This document shows positions 56,398-64,000 of a DNA stretch of 64,000 nucleotides, in pieces. The notes under the pieces were generated by a model that saw only the letters and a list, made by a program, of their open reading frames with translations, had not been told where the DNA came from and made no database searches. The number at the start of each line of letters is the position of its first letter. Positions within the stretch are counted from its first letter, which is position 1. Source of the DNA: Mycobacterium sp. SVM_VP21 (GTDB lineage: Bacteria > Actinomycetota > Actinomycetes > Mycobacteriales > Mycobacteriaceae); contig CP101406.1 in the NCBI GenBank assembly GCA_024758765.1, positions 4,464,001 to 4,528,000 on the forward strand, in the 5' to 3' direction. The translations under genes were made by a program, and so were the position numbers.

Positions 56398-58203
56398 ATG
56401 GCGCGCGTCGAGTGGACACGCCAGGAAGGCGACGACATCGAAGCCGTCGTCGGCATGTTCATCTGCCGCGACTTCCCCAACGCGGTTCGCGTCCGACCCA
56501 GTCAAGGCGATGGTGGCGTCGACATCTTCGTTCCGGGCCCCGAAGGCTTCGCCAAGCAACGCGCTGTCTACCAGGTCAAGAAGTTCCACTCCAACTTGAC
56601 CAGCAGCCAGAAACGCAAGATCACCAGGTCGTTTGAAAACGTGGTCGCGGCCAGCAATAAAGAGGGTTGGGAGATCACCGAGTGGCATCTCGTCATGCCA
56701 CTTGATCTCACCGACCACAACCTCGCCAATTGGCTTAAAGAACTCACCGCCGCTGCCGAGTTTCCCTGTGAAACTCACGGTCTTTTGTACTGCGATACCA
56801 AAGCTGCTCAATACCCCAAGGTCGTCGACTACTACATGCGCGACGGCAAGGAACGCCTTCAGGCGGCCGTGGACAACCTGACCGCGATCATCGCTCGCCG
56901 CGTTGATCGCCAACGGAATGAGCCCCTCGTGGCCACGGACGTTATGGCTGACCTTGCATCGATCTACAACGCGCTCAACGACCACGACCCCTTCTACCGG
57001 TACGAGTTCGGCGTCTCGGACAGTCCTCCGGCGCAAAACCGCTCATCGGGAGAGCCTGGCCTCGTCGCCGTGCACGCGATACGACACGACTCGGTGTGGA
57101 TCGCGATCAAGATCTTCGCGCTGTCGCTCGAATCTCTGCGAGAGCGTCCTGTCGGTGGTCAGCTCCAGTTCTCTGTTCCAGAGGACGACGACGAACTGCG
57201 AGAGCAATTTCAGAAGTTCATCGACTACGGAGCGCCGCTGACAATGCCGCCGGGTACCGTCAGTGGCTCGCTTGATCTTCCTGGCGGCCTTGGTGGGGAG
57301 TTTCGGGGGGCCAGCCTTCAGGTGGTTGCAGCGCCCGAGGGTGGACACGCAGACACTGCCGAACTGATCGTTGCAATCGTCGAACCAGATTCTGACACGG
57401 TCATCGCGAGCACAACGATCAGGCGAATCGAGCAGTCCGCCGGCCAGGCTGGCGTCCGCAGCGTATTCGCCGACCAGGCCGCCCTTTTCACCCTGGAGAT
57501 GCTGGTGCAGGCAGGTCGCCTCGACGGAACCATGAAACTCGACGTCGAGTACAACCTCGAGGGGCGCAGGCCCGGCCAGCTCATTGACAGCTTGAAAGTC
57601 TTGTCCGCGTGGCAATCTCCGAACCGCCTTGCGTTTGCGCCTACCTACGGCCCCAGGGACTACGGCGTCGTTGCCACTATTCCCACCGACCGAGCCGAGA
57701 ACTCCGGACGCTGGGCACAGATTTGCGAAGCACTCGCCCAGCTTCAAGATCACGTTTCGGTGTTGCTCAAGATGCCTGCGGAAATATCCCAAGACGAGGC
57801 GCTGGACATCATTTTCGCTGCGAAACTTGTGTCAGGCCAAGCTGTCTCGGTGTCGAAGTCAGGGCCGTTCACTGTCTATCACGAAGGCAATCCGCCTCAG
57901 ATCGCACGCTACGCCGCCCGTATGTACGAATTTATCGTAATTAGGGCCATCACAATTTCACTGGCTGGTCAGGAGATCGTGGTGGGCAAGGAAGCCTTGT
58001 TCTTCCCCGGGCGATACACCGAAATCGAGGACGGTTACTCCACCATCGAGCCGCTAAGCGACGGTGTGAGCATCCGTTACACCGGGGAACTCGAAGTCAC
58101 CCGAGTGCTCTCGCGGTTCGCGCAGGTACCGGTTAGCATCGAGGACCCTGCGGGTGGCCAAGCCGTAGCGAAAGATCGATGCGATCCACTACCGGGTGCC
58201 TGA
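56398..58203 (+). CDS. Large protein with Mrr-type PD-(D/E)XK nuclease domain
   Basis: 601 residues from ATG 56398 (GGGGAAGG Shine-Dalgarno). The N-terminal ~120 residues show the Mrr-like nuclease core: Glu15 in DDIEAVVGMF, Asp42 in GDGGVDIFVPG, and Gln59-x-Lys61 in YQVKKF, matching E...(G)D...QxK. A further ~480 residues have no recognised domain; they look like beta-rich sensor or assembly modules (for example GTVSGSLDLPGGLGGEFRGA). No methyltransferase is nearby, so it is not a standard restriction pair. Standing between an HNH-like gene and VapBC, it may be a stand-alone nuclease effector with an unknown sensing domain. Confidence 0.8.
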   Translation: MARVEWTRQEGDDIEAVVGMFICRDFPNAVRVRPSQGDGGVDIFVPGPEGFAKQRAVYQVKKFHSNLTSSQKRKITRSFENVVAASNKEGWEITEWHLVMPLDLTDHNLANWLKELTAAAEFPCETHGLLYCDTKAAQYPKVVDYYMRDGKERLQAAVDNLTAIIARRVDRQRNEPLVATDVMADLASIYNALNDHDPFYRYEFGVSDSPPAQNRSSGEPGLVAVHAIRHDSVWIAIKIFALSLESLRERPVGGQLQFSVPEDDDELREQFQKFIDYGAPLTMPPGTVSGSLDLPGGLGGEFRGASLQVVAAPEGGHADTAELIVAIVEPDSDTVIASTTIRRIEQSAGQAGVRSVFADQAALFTLEMLVQAGRLDGTMKLDVEYNLEGRRPGQLIDSLKVLSAWQSPNRLAFAPTYGPRDYGVVATIPTDRAENSGRWAQICEALAQLQDHVSVLLKMPAEISQDEALDIIFAAKLVSGQAVSVSKSGPFTVYHEGNPPQIARYAARMYEFIVIRAITISLAGQEIVVGKEALFFPGRYTEIEDGYSTIEPLSDGVSIRYTGELEVTRVLSRFAQVPVSIEDPAGGQAVAKDRCDPLPGA

Positions 58204-58348
58204 GGTAGCCGAAGTGGTTGATCCCGCGTCCGACGCGTCGATTTGAGCTGTAACCGTGTCCGGGGGGACTAGCCCACATGCCATACGCGTTACCGAGATC
58301 GCTGCTGGCCATGACCAGCTCGGTTGAGCGGCGGGGACGGATATCCCG

Positions 58349-58383
58349 CGGATCAGGTGGGGACGGCGGATCAGGTGGGGACG
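58349..58383. repeat. Tandem duplication at the vapC 3' end
   Basis: CGGATCAGGTGGGGACG occurs twice in direct repeat, 18 bp apart; the second copy contains the vapC stop codon. Probably a small replication-slippage duplication. Confidence 0.85.
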
Positions 58384-58793
58384 ATGGTGAACGCCGGCAC
58401 ATGGCGAGGCCGGACATTGTCGAAGTCCCTGCGGTTCACAGTGGCAATCGTGGTAATACCCAGGCGTTCGGCGACGGCTACCAGCGAGGCGTCGGTGCCG
58501 CCCAGTCGTCGATCGGCGTATTGGCGGACGAGCTCGGACATCCGCCGCAGGTCGGCGTCAGTAAGGTCCACCGGGCGGAATTGGCATGTGGGCTCGCTGC
58601 CGACCGAATCGAGGAACTGTGCCTCGGCGATCGGACCGCCGAACCGGTCGATGAGGTAGCACGCCTCGGCAAGAACGGTGATCGGAAGGGCCAACTGGTC
58701 AGTCTGCTGCTCCAACCAGCGACGGCAGAGTTTATGTGCTGTGTCGGAGCGATCCGCCAGCGCCACGATGACGTTGGTGTCTACCAGAATCAC
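58371..58793 (-). CDS. VapC-type PIN-domain ribonuclease toxin
   Basis: 140 residues. PIN acidic residues are in ILVDTNVIVALAD (Asp5), LPITVLAEACYL (Glu), GGTDASLVAVAERLG (Asp) and VNRRDFDNV (Asp), all four present, so the nuclease should be active. VapC toxins cut tRNA or rRNA and stop translation. ATG 58793 is 9 bp after the antitoxin stop. Together they form a type II toxin-antitoxin operon on the minus strand. Confidence 0.93.
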   Translation of the reverse strand: MILVDTNVIVALADRSDTAHKLCRRWLEQQTDQLALPITVLAEACYLIDRFGGPIAEAQFLDSVGSEPTCQFRPVDLTDADLRRMSELVRQYADRRLGGTDASLVAVAERLGITTIATVNRRDFDNVRPRHVPAFTIVPT

Positions 58794-58802
58794 GACGGCC
58801 GG

Positions 58803-59021
58803 TCAGCGGCCAAAGCCGTCGGCAAGCAGCTCGTCCACCCGCTGGGAGAGGTTGTGGCGTCCACTGTCGAAGCTCCCGACGAACCCAGGCAGCGGTCGGC
58901 GACCGGCGTCAGCGCCGACAGGATGGGACTGCGCAATCGGCTCGACTGCGAGTAGTGCACGCTCGGCCTGCTCGTCGTCCATAGCGTCGACAAGCAGGTG
59001 CAGCCGCTCGCGGGTGGTCAT
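58803..59021 (-). CDS. VapB-type antitoxin
   Basis: 72 residues: TTRERLHLLVDAMDDEQAER forms the N-terminal helical part, and LPGFVGSFDSGRHNLSQRVDELLADGFG is the toxin-binding tail seen in mycobacterial VapB proteins of this class. ATG 59021 is used because upstream in-frame residues are unlike coding sequence. Precedes vapC by 9 bp. Confidence 0.85.
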   Translation of the reverse strand: MTTRERLHLLVDAMDDEQAERALLAVEPIAQSHPVGADAGRRPLPGFVGSFDSGRHNLSQRVDELLADGFGR

Positions 59022-59721
59022 GGACTCATTGTGCCAGGCAACCCCGACATGCGATGCGTTTGTTGGTGCCCACTGCGTCGCCGCTGACTGCGAGTCCACG
59101 ATTGTCGGCTGCTGCCCAGATGTCGGGTGTCGGGTTCTGGACCTCTCTGACTACGACGTTCATCCGCGAACCGCGATGGGAATCCCCTCAAATCCTTTGC
59201 CCGTGCGATCAGATGTCGGCCAGTCTCTGCTGCACCCCGACGAGGCGGCCCGTCCGGGAGCGCCGCTACAAGGAGCCGTGGATCAGCTCATCGATCCAGC
59301 TAACCGATAGATCTCCAGAATCGATTTAGCGCCAAGCCGTTCGGTGAATCGTAGCGAACGATAACTTCCGCGCGGAACGTGTTCTAGAAACACAGACCCA
59401 GCCTTTCCTGTTTGAACTACCGTGGTAGCCAATTGTGTTTGCCAGTCCGTCCGGGAGTCCGGTATGGCCAGCGTGTCTGATGATCCTGGCCAGTTGCGGA
59501 GGGCCAAACCGTCACGGCGAATTAAGAAAACACCATGGAGAAGTTGGAGGCGCTCAGCTTTACTTGCCTTCACCTTGAGTTCGCTCGGGCCGATACCCAT
59601 CCGAGGAGGCATTGTGCACTTGGAACGCGGAACTATCGCCGGCCCCACCGCGGCCTCGGCAGCACTCAAGTCGCCCATGACGTTCAGCGCATCCACCCAC
59701 CGCAGCGAAGGGACAACATCC
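59022..59721. other. 700 bp without a supportable gene
   Basis: Frames on both strands (longest 146 codons on the minus strand, 59283-59723) show no motif, start signal or codon bias I trust. It must contain the vapBC promoter at its left end and the promoter of the porin gene at its right end; neither stands out. Confidence 0.5.
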
Positions 59722-59773
59722 ATGGCTTCTCAGCACGACACCCGCGTACTCGCGCAACAGTGCGCTCCCAAGC

Positions 59774-59786
59774 GGGGGGGGGGGGG
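59774..59786. repeat. Homopolymer of 13 G in the porin signal-peptide region
   Basis: Thirteen consecutive G within the 5' coding part of the GjpA-like gene. Long G runs slip easily in replication and are a common phase-variation switch; 12 or 15 G would put the start codon in frame with the signal peptide. Confidence 0.9.
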
Positions 59787-59864
59787 CGTCTCCCTGCCTA
59801 ACTAAGCTTCGCCCCCTCGCAACTGCCGGCGCCGTTCTCTTGGGCGCTGGTCTTGTCGTATTTA

Positions 59865-59872
59865 CCCCCCCC
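59865..59872. repeat. Homopolymer of 8 C after the porin signal peptide
   Basis: Eight consecutive C at the junction of signal peptide and mature porin frames; 7 C would join them. Confidence 0.9.
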
Positions 59873-60991
59873 GAGTTTGGGGCATCTGCCTGGGCTCCCC
59901 ACTCTTCGTGAGGTAACTCTCACCGCTGGCGACACCCTGCCGGATCTCCTAGCGCCGTGGATCGACCAGCTCAACACCGCGTCCGCTGACGCCACGACCC
60001 TGCTCAACAACTTCTTCCTGGCGCCCGGCGTGGGGTTGCAGCAGTTCCTCGCCAACCAATCCAACTTCTGGCAGCAGGTGCTCGACGACCCGTCGAACAT
60101 CACCGCCGTGACCAACCAGGTCCAGGAGAACCTGGTGGCGTTGTTGACGGGTTACGGGCTGCAGAACGCCAGCTCCGCCACCACCACCACGGTGCTTCAG
60201 CACACCCTCCAGGGCGGAATCGTCGGCGGTCATGCTGTTCTCTTCGGACAGATTCCCGGTTACCTGCCCGCTGATCAGGTTGCAACACTGACGCCGATTA
60301 TCGATTTCCTGGGGTCACCGGCCAGCGGCATCATTATGGGTGCGCTGGGCCCCGCGATCAGCCCCTGGATCGCGTTGCTGAACAGCGTCACCGACGGTGA
60401 CGATTTCAACACCACGCTCGCCAATATGGTCGGCGCCTACTTCAACGGTGCCACCCTCAATCTGGACAGCCTGCTCCCGGCGATCAACGGTGCGGGGGTG
60501 TTCCCCACGGGCATGACCATGGATCATCTCGACTTCGCGTTTGGTGGGCTGCTTAGTCCCGGTGGCGTGACGGTCGGCCCCTATGGGGTGGATGGCACCG
60601 ACGTCGCTGTACCGGCTGTCGGCGGCTCGATCTTCAACAGCGTCGGCCTGCACTTCAGCGGCGTTCCCGTCATTGGCAATCTCGACGCTCCCAGCCAGGC
60701 CATCGGCCCGATCGGAGCCTGGGAGGCCCTCGGGCAAACGATTGGCGCGCTGCTCGGTTCGGGCTGGACCGGCTATGGCGCGGTCGACGTGTCACCCCCT
60801 GCGCTCGGGATTGAGCTGCCCACCATTCCTAGTGACTTCTTTGACGACGGCGGCGTCTCCGGCTCGCTCGCCGCCGACTCGGTCAGCTGGTTACAAGACC
60901 TCATGACGGGATTGTTCGGCTGATCTACCCGGCAACCGCACCCCAGGCCTCAATCACCAACAGAAACTGTCTCACAGGAGAGGTATTCGCA

Positions 60992-63889
60992 ATGAGTCGT
61001 CGTCACACCAATAGTCGGCAAGGCCGTCACGCTACGACCGGGGGGCAGCACCGTCACCGGATGATCGGTGCCGCAAGTGCGGTCGGTGCGTTTGTGGCCT
61101 TTGGGATGACGCCGCTGGCGTCCTTGCCGCCGGCACAAGCCGACGAACTCGACTGGCTGTCGGACCTGTTTGATCCCTCGACGTGGCTGACGGTCGATCC
61201 GACCAATGCGGTGTCGACGGGGTCCGACCTCAGTCAGTGGTTTGATCCCTCCGCGTGGGAGGCATTGCTGTCCGGCGCGGGCGAGCCTGGGACGCAGGCA
61301 CTTTCGCTGGGTTTCGAGCCGCTGGCTGCCGATGCCACGTCCTTCGATCTGTCGCAGTTCTTCGATCAGTGGATCTACACCCCAATCCACACTGGCATTG
61401 AGGACTGGATTAACAGCCCCTTCGGTGAATCCATCGACAATGCCATCAACCAGTGGGCCGGCCTCTATCTGATCGGTGACGGGGCCGCCGGAACCGCCGA
61501 CAGCCCCGACGGTGGTGACGGTGGATTGTGGTTCGGCGACGGCGGAGCGGGCTACAACGCCAGTGGTGCCCCGGGTGTCGATGGTGGTGAGGGCGGCGCC
61601 GCCCTCGGCTGGATCGGTAATGGTGGAGCCGGTGGTGACGGTGGCGCTGGCGCCGACGGTGGTGCCGGCGGCGCGGGGGGCACCGTCATGGGTGATGGCG
61701 GGATCGGCGGAGCCGGCGGCGTGGGTGTCGATGCTGGTGACAGCGGCGGCAATGGCGGTGACGGTGGTGCCGCGGTGGCCTGGCTGTTCGGTAACGGTGG
61801 GGCCGGCGGAGCCGGTGCTGACGGGGTCAACGGAGCCGCTGGCAGCTTCGTGGGCGCCGGCACCGGCCTCGGTGGTGCCGGCGGTAGCGGTGGCAACGGA
61901 GGTGAAGGCGGCAGGAGTGGGTTCCTTCTCGGCGACGGCGGAAACGGCGGAGTCGCTGGCACCGCCGGTAGCGGCGGCACCGGCGCCACCGGCACGGCTG
62001 GCGATCTCAATGGTGGTAGCGGCGGAGCTGGCGGTGCTGGCGGTGTCGGCGGTCTTGGTGGAACCAAGTTGTACGGCTCTTTCGGGCAGGCGGGCCAGGA
62101 CGCGGATGGCGCTGACGGTGGCGCAGGCGGCGCAGGTGGCGACGCCTACCAAGTCGATGGCGTCTTCCAGGGCAATGGCGGTGCAGGCGGCAGCGGCGGT
62201 GCGGCGGGTGATGGCAACATCGGTGGCAATGGTGGTGCCGGCGGTTCCGGCGGTGACGGCGTCAACGGTGGTGCTGGGCTGGGCGGTGGAGCCGGTGGGG
62301 ACTCCCTGGGGGCCAATACCGGTGGTGCCGGCGGTGCGGGCGGTGATGGCGGCGCCGCCACCGGCAGCCAAACCAGTAGTGGCATTGGCGGCATCGGCGG
62401 CAAGGGCGGTGCTGGTGGCGCGAGTGTCAGCGGCAGCGGCAGCGGCGGCGCCGGCGGCCAAGGTGGCAATGGCGGCGACGGCGCCATTGCCGACAACACT
62501 GTCCAGACCACCGGCGGCTCCGGTGGAATGGGTGGTACGGGCGGGGCCGGTGTCGGCGGCGGCGCCGCTGGTAACGGCGGAGATGGCGGTACCGGCACCT
62601 ACCACGGCGGCAACGGCGGTAGCGGCGGTGTGGGTGGCCGCAGCAGCGGGAGTGGAGCCGGTGCCGCGGGCGGCGACGGCGGCGACGGCGGCGACGCTAC
62701 CGGTTGGGATGATACGAACGGTACCCACCTTCCCGCCGGAACCATCTTTAGCCAGGGCGGCAATGGCGGCACCGGTGGCACCGGGGGCGGTGGCCTGAAC
62801 GGGGTCACCGGTGACGGCGGTACCGGGGGCGACGGCGGCGCTGGCGCTGATCACGGTGTCAGCGTGGGCGGTAATGGCGGTAACGGTGGCGGCAGTGGTG
62901 GTCTCGCGCTCGGCGGGACAGGCACAGCGGGTAACGGCGGTGCAGGTGGTACCGGCGGTAACGGTACAGCGTCGGGCGGCAACGGCGGCGCCGGTGGTGC
63001 CGGCGCGTTGTGGCAAGGCCTGGGACCGTCTGGCAACGGCGGCGCCGGCGGTGATGGCGGCAACAGCGGCGGCGTCGCGACCCCAACCAACAACCTCGGG
63101 ATCGGTCCCAGCCACGCCGGCAACGGCGGCGCCGGAGGTAGCGGTGGTCAAAATCTCAGCAATGGTGCTAGTGGCAACGGCGGAGACGGCGGTAACGGAG
63201 GCTCCGGAGCTGGAGGTGTTGACGGTGGTCACGGCGGCAACGGAGGCGGAGCTGGCAGCAATCTCGCCAGCACGGGTGCTGCCGGCGGTAGCGGCGGCGA
63301 CGGGGGGCAAGGCGGCGCGGCGACAGGCACGGGTAACGGTGGCGCTGGCGGCAACGGCGGTGTTGGCGCTGGTGCTGGACGGGGTGCGGTTGGCGCTAAA
63401 TCCGCCACCGCGGCAGGCGGTGACGGCGGTACCGGCGGTGCCGGCGGCACGGGTGGCCAAGGCGGTGCCGGGGGAACTGCGAACACCGGCGACGGCGGTG
63501 AAGGCGGTAAAGGCGGTAACGGGGGCCGTGGAGGCGCTGGCGGCGCCGGGGGTGCGGGCGGCGCCGACAGTAACGGCAATGGCCTTGACGGCGGAAACGG
63601 TGGTGACGCCGGCACCGGCGGCACCGGCGGGGCGGGCGGCGCGGGCGGCACCAGCACGGGCGGTGGCAGCCAAGGTGCCGGTGGTAATGGCGGCGCCGGT
63701 GGTAACGGCGGAATTGGCGGCAAGGGAGGTAACGCCGGCACTCCGAGCGGCAGCGGGACCACCGGACAACCCGGTGCCGGCGGGGCTGGTGGGACCGGTG
63801 GCAACGGTGGCGGCGCGGGCCCCGGCAGTCCCGCCGGCCAGCCCGGAAGCGCCGGCAATACCGGGGCCGACGGCCAGCCTGGCTCGTAG
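60992..63889 (+). CDS. PE-less PGRS-type glycine-rich exported protein (965 aa)
   Basis: Basic start, hydrophobic stretch ([20 protein letters not shown]) and a signal-peptidase-like PAQA-D near residue 50. Then ~120 Trp/Asp-rich residues and the [19 protein letters not shown] element, almost the same as in the 1350-aa protein at 21419; afterwards ~800 residues of GGAGG/GGNGG repeats with short unique insertions. No PE domain. ATG 60992 has an excellent AGGAGAGG (60976-60983). Only 68 bp separate it from the porin gene, so they are likely one operon encoding surface-exposed proteins. Confidence 0.88.
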   Translation: MSRRHTNSRQGRHATTGGQHRHRMIGAASAVGAFVAFGMTPLASLPPAQADELDWLSDLFDPSTWLTVDPTNAVSTGSDLSQWFDPSAWEALLSGAGEPGTQALSLGFEPLAADATSFDLSQFFDQWIYTPIHTGIEDWINSPFGESIDNAINQWAGLYLIGDGAAGTADSPDGGDGGLWFGDGGAGYNASGAPGVDGGEGGAALGWIGNGGAGGDGGAGADGGAGGAGGTVMGDGGIGGAGGVGVDAGDSGGNGGDGGAAVAWLFGNGGAGGAGADGVNGAAGSFVGAGTGLGGAGGSGGNGGEGGRSGFLLGDGGNGGVAGTAGSGGTGATGTAGDLNGGSGGAGGAGGVGGLGGTKLYGSFGQAGQDADGADGGAGGAGGDAYQVDGVFQGNGGAGGSGGAAGDGNIGGNGGAGGSGGDGVNGGAGLGGGAGGDSLGANTGGAGGAGGDGGAATGSQTSSGIGGIGGKGGAGGASVSGSGSGGAGGQGGNGGDGAIADNTVQTTGGSGGMGGTGGAGVGGGAAGNGGDGGTGTYHGGNGGSGGVGGRSSGSGAGAAGGDGGDGGDATGWDDTNGTHLPAGTIFSQGGNGGTGGTGGGGLNGVTGDGGTGGDGGAGADHGVSVGGNGGNGGGSGGLALGGTGTAGNGGAGGTGGNGTASGGNGGAGGAGALWQGLGPSGNGGAGGDGGNSGGVATPTNNLGIGPSHAGNGGAGGSGGQNLSNGASGNGGDGGNGGSGAGGVDGGHGGNGGGAGSNLASTGAAGGSGGDGGQGGAATGTGNGGAGGNGGVGAGAGRGAVGAKSATAAGGDGGTGGAGGTGGQGGAGGTANTGDGGEGGKGGNGGRGGAGGAGGAGGADSNGNGLDGGNGGDAGTGGTGGAGGAGGTSTGGGSQGAGGNGGAGGNGGIGGKGGNAGTPSGSGTTGQPGAGGAGGTGGNGGGAGPGSPAGQPGSAGNTGADGQPGS

Positions 63890-63909
63890 GCACGCGAAGG
63901 TCGGCTGAG

Positions 63910-63938
63910 GTCGTCGGGTCCATCGTTGGCCCGACGAC
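63910..63938 (+). terminator. Hairpin after the second PGRS gene
   Basis: Stem GTCGTCGGG / CCCGACGAC with an 11-base loop, 20 bases past the stop. No T tract. Probable mycobacterial-type terminator. Confidence 0.6.
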
Positions 63939-64000
63939 CGAGGCCGTTGCGCAAGGGGTCGGAATGTGTGGGGACATCATGCCTACTGCGGACACTTTGG

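Larger units (their letters stand above)
59722..60923 (+). pseudogene. gjpA: GjpA-like outer-membrane porin, split in three frames at two homopolymer tracts
   Basis: The mature protein is intact from about 59898 (REVTLTAGDTLPDLLAPWID...) to the TGA at 60921. It resembles the mycobacterial GjpA porin family: LLNNFFLAPGVGLQQFL, DDPSNITAVTNQVQENLVA and FLGSPASGIIMGALGPAISP. The start ATG 59722, 8 bp after GAAGGGA, is in another frame and reads MASQHDTRVLAQQCAPKR into thirteen G (59774-59786). The signal peptide (LRPLATAGAVLLGAGLVVFT) is in a third frame up to eight C (59865-59872). Loss of one G and one C would join all three into one ORF of about 400 codons. So either off-phase or pseudogene, or assembly error in the tracts. 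PGRS gene follows after 68 bp. Confidence 0.72.

Noticed and set aside
53250..59050. tRNA or attachment sites expected at island borders
   Set aside because: I looked for tRNA-like cloverleaf ends and flanking direct repeats and found none convincing.
59283..59723. Minus-strand frame of 146 codons upstream of the porin
   Set aside because: No motif, no start signal, and it covers the start region of the porin gene on the other strand.
60950..63769. Long minus-strand open frame opposite the second PGRS gene
   Set aside because: Same cause: repetitive GC-rich sequence without stops; no ribosome-binding site or motif.

Overview
This is a high-G+C mycobacterial chromosome segment. PPE and PGRS-type proteins, a fused LysX, a LAM mannose-cap glycosyltransferase and gene order like M. 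tuberculosis Rv1633-Rv1659 and Rv1683-Rv1689 (recalled from memory, not searched) all point to Mycobacterium. A ribosomal-operon leader just after tyrS is a position I associate with the second rRNA operon (rrnB) of rapid growers, so a rapid-growing or early-branching (for example M. terrae-type) lineage is my guess; species is not determined.

Layout. 1-20.2 kb: uvrB (3' part), MFS exporter, CapA-like mannosyltransferase, universal stress protein, metallo-beta-lactamase-fold hydrolase, uvrA; then a TetR/EXPERA-like pair with a 35-bp operator, a winged-helix protein, a small coiled protein, a membrane esterase and lysX; then infC-rpmI-rplT-tsnR behind an attenuator-like leader with a small upstream ORF, and an MpaB-type protein. 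20.3-31.3 kb: adenylate cyclase, a PE-less PGRS protein with an export signal, pheS-pheT, a MazF-type toxin-antitoxin pair and a flavoprotein disulfide reductase. 31.3-39.8 kb: the complete arginine cluster argC-J-B-D-F-R-G-H.

39.8-43.5 kb replaces the pks10-pks11 region that follows argH in M. tuberculosis. It holds a minus-strand operon of siderophore-interacting ferric reductase, PPE protein and HO-1-type heme oxygenase, headed by a near-consensus IdeR iron box, with a divergent M15 peptidase. This is a strong candidate iron-regulated heme-iron utilisation locus. 43.7-52.9 kb returns to conserved order: ABC-F ATPase, a lipase/acyl-CoA synthetase fusion, a Trm112-like protein, an ABC exporter with its TetR regulator, mpg and tyrS.

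52.9-59.0 kb is accessory. An orphan rrn promoter/leader has no 16S gene behind it. It is followed by a decayed stretch, a protein with a HEPN-like R-x4-H motif, an HNH-like nuclease, a large protein with an Mrr-type PD-(D/E)XK domain, and a VapBC pair: a candidate defence island in the scar of a lost rRNA operon. 59.7-63.9 kb carries a GjpA-like outer-membrane porin gene whose signal-peptide region is split into three frames at a 13-G and an 8-C tract (candidate phase variation), followed by a second PE-less PGRS protein.
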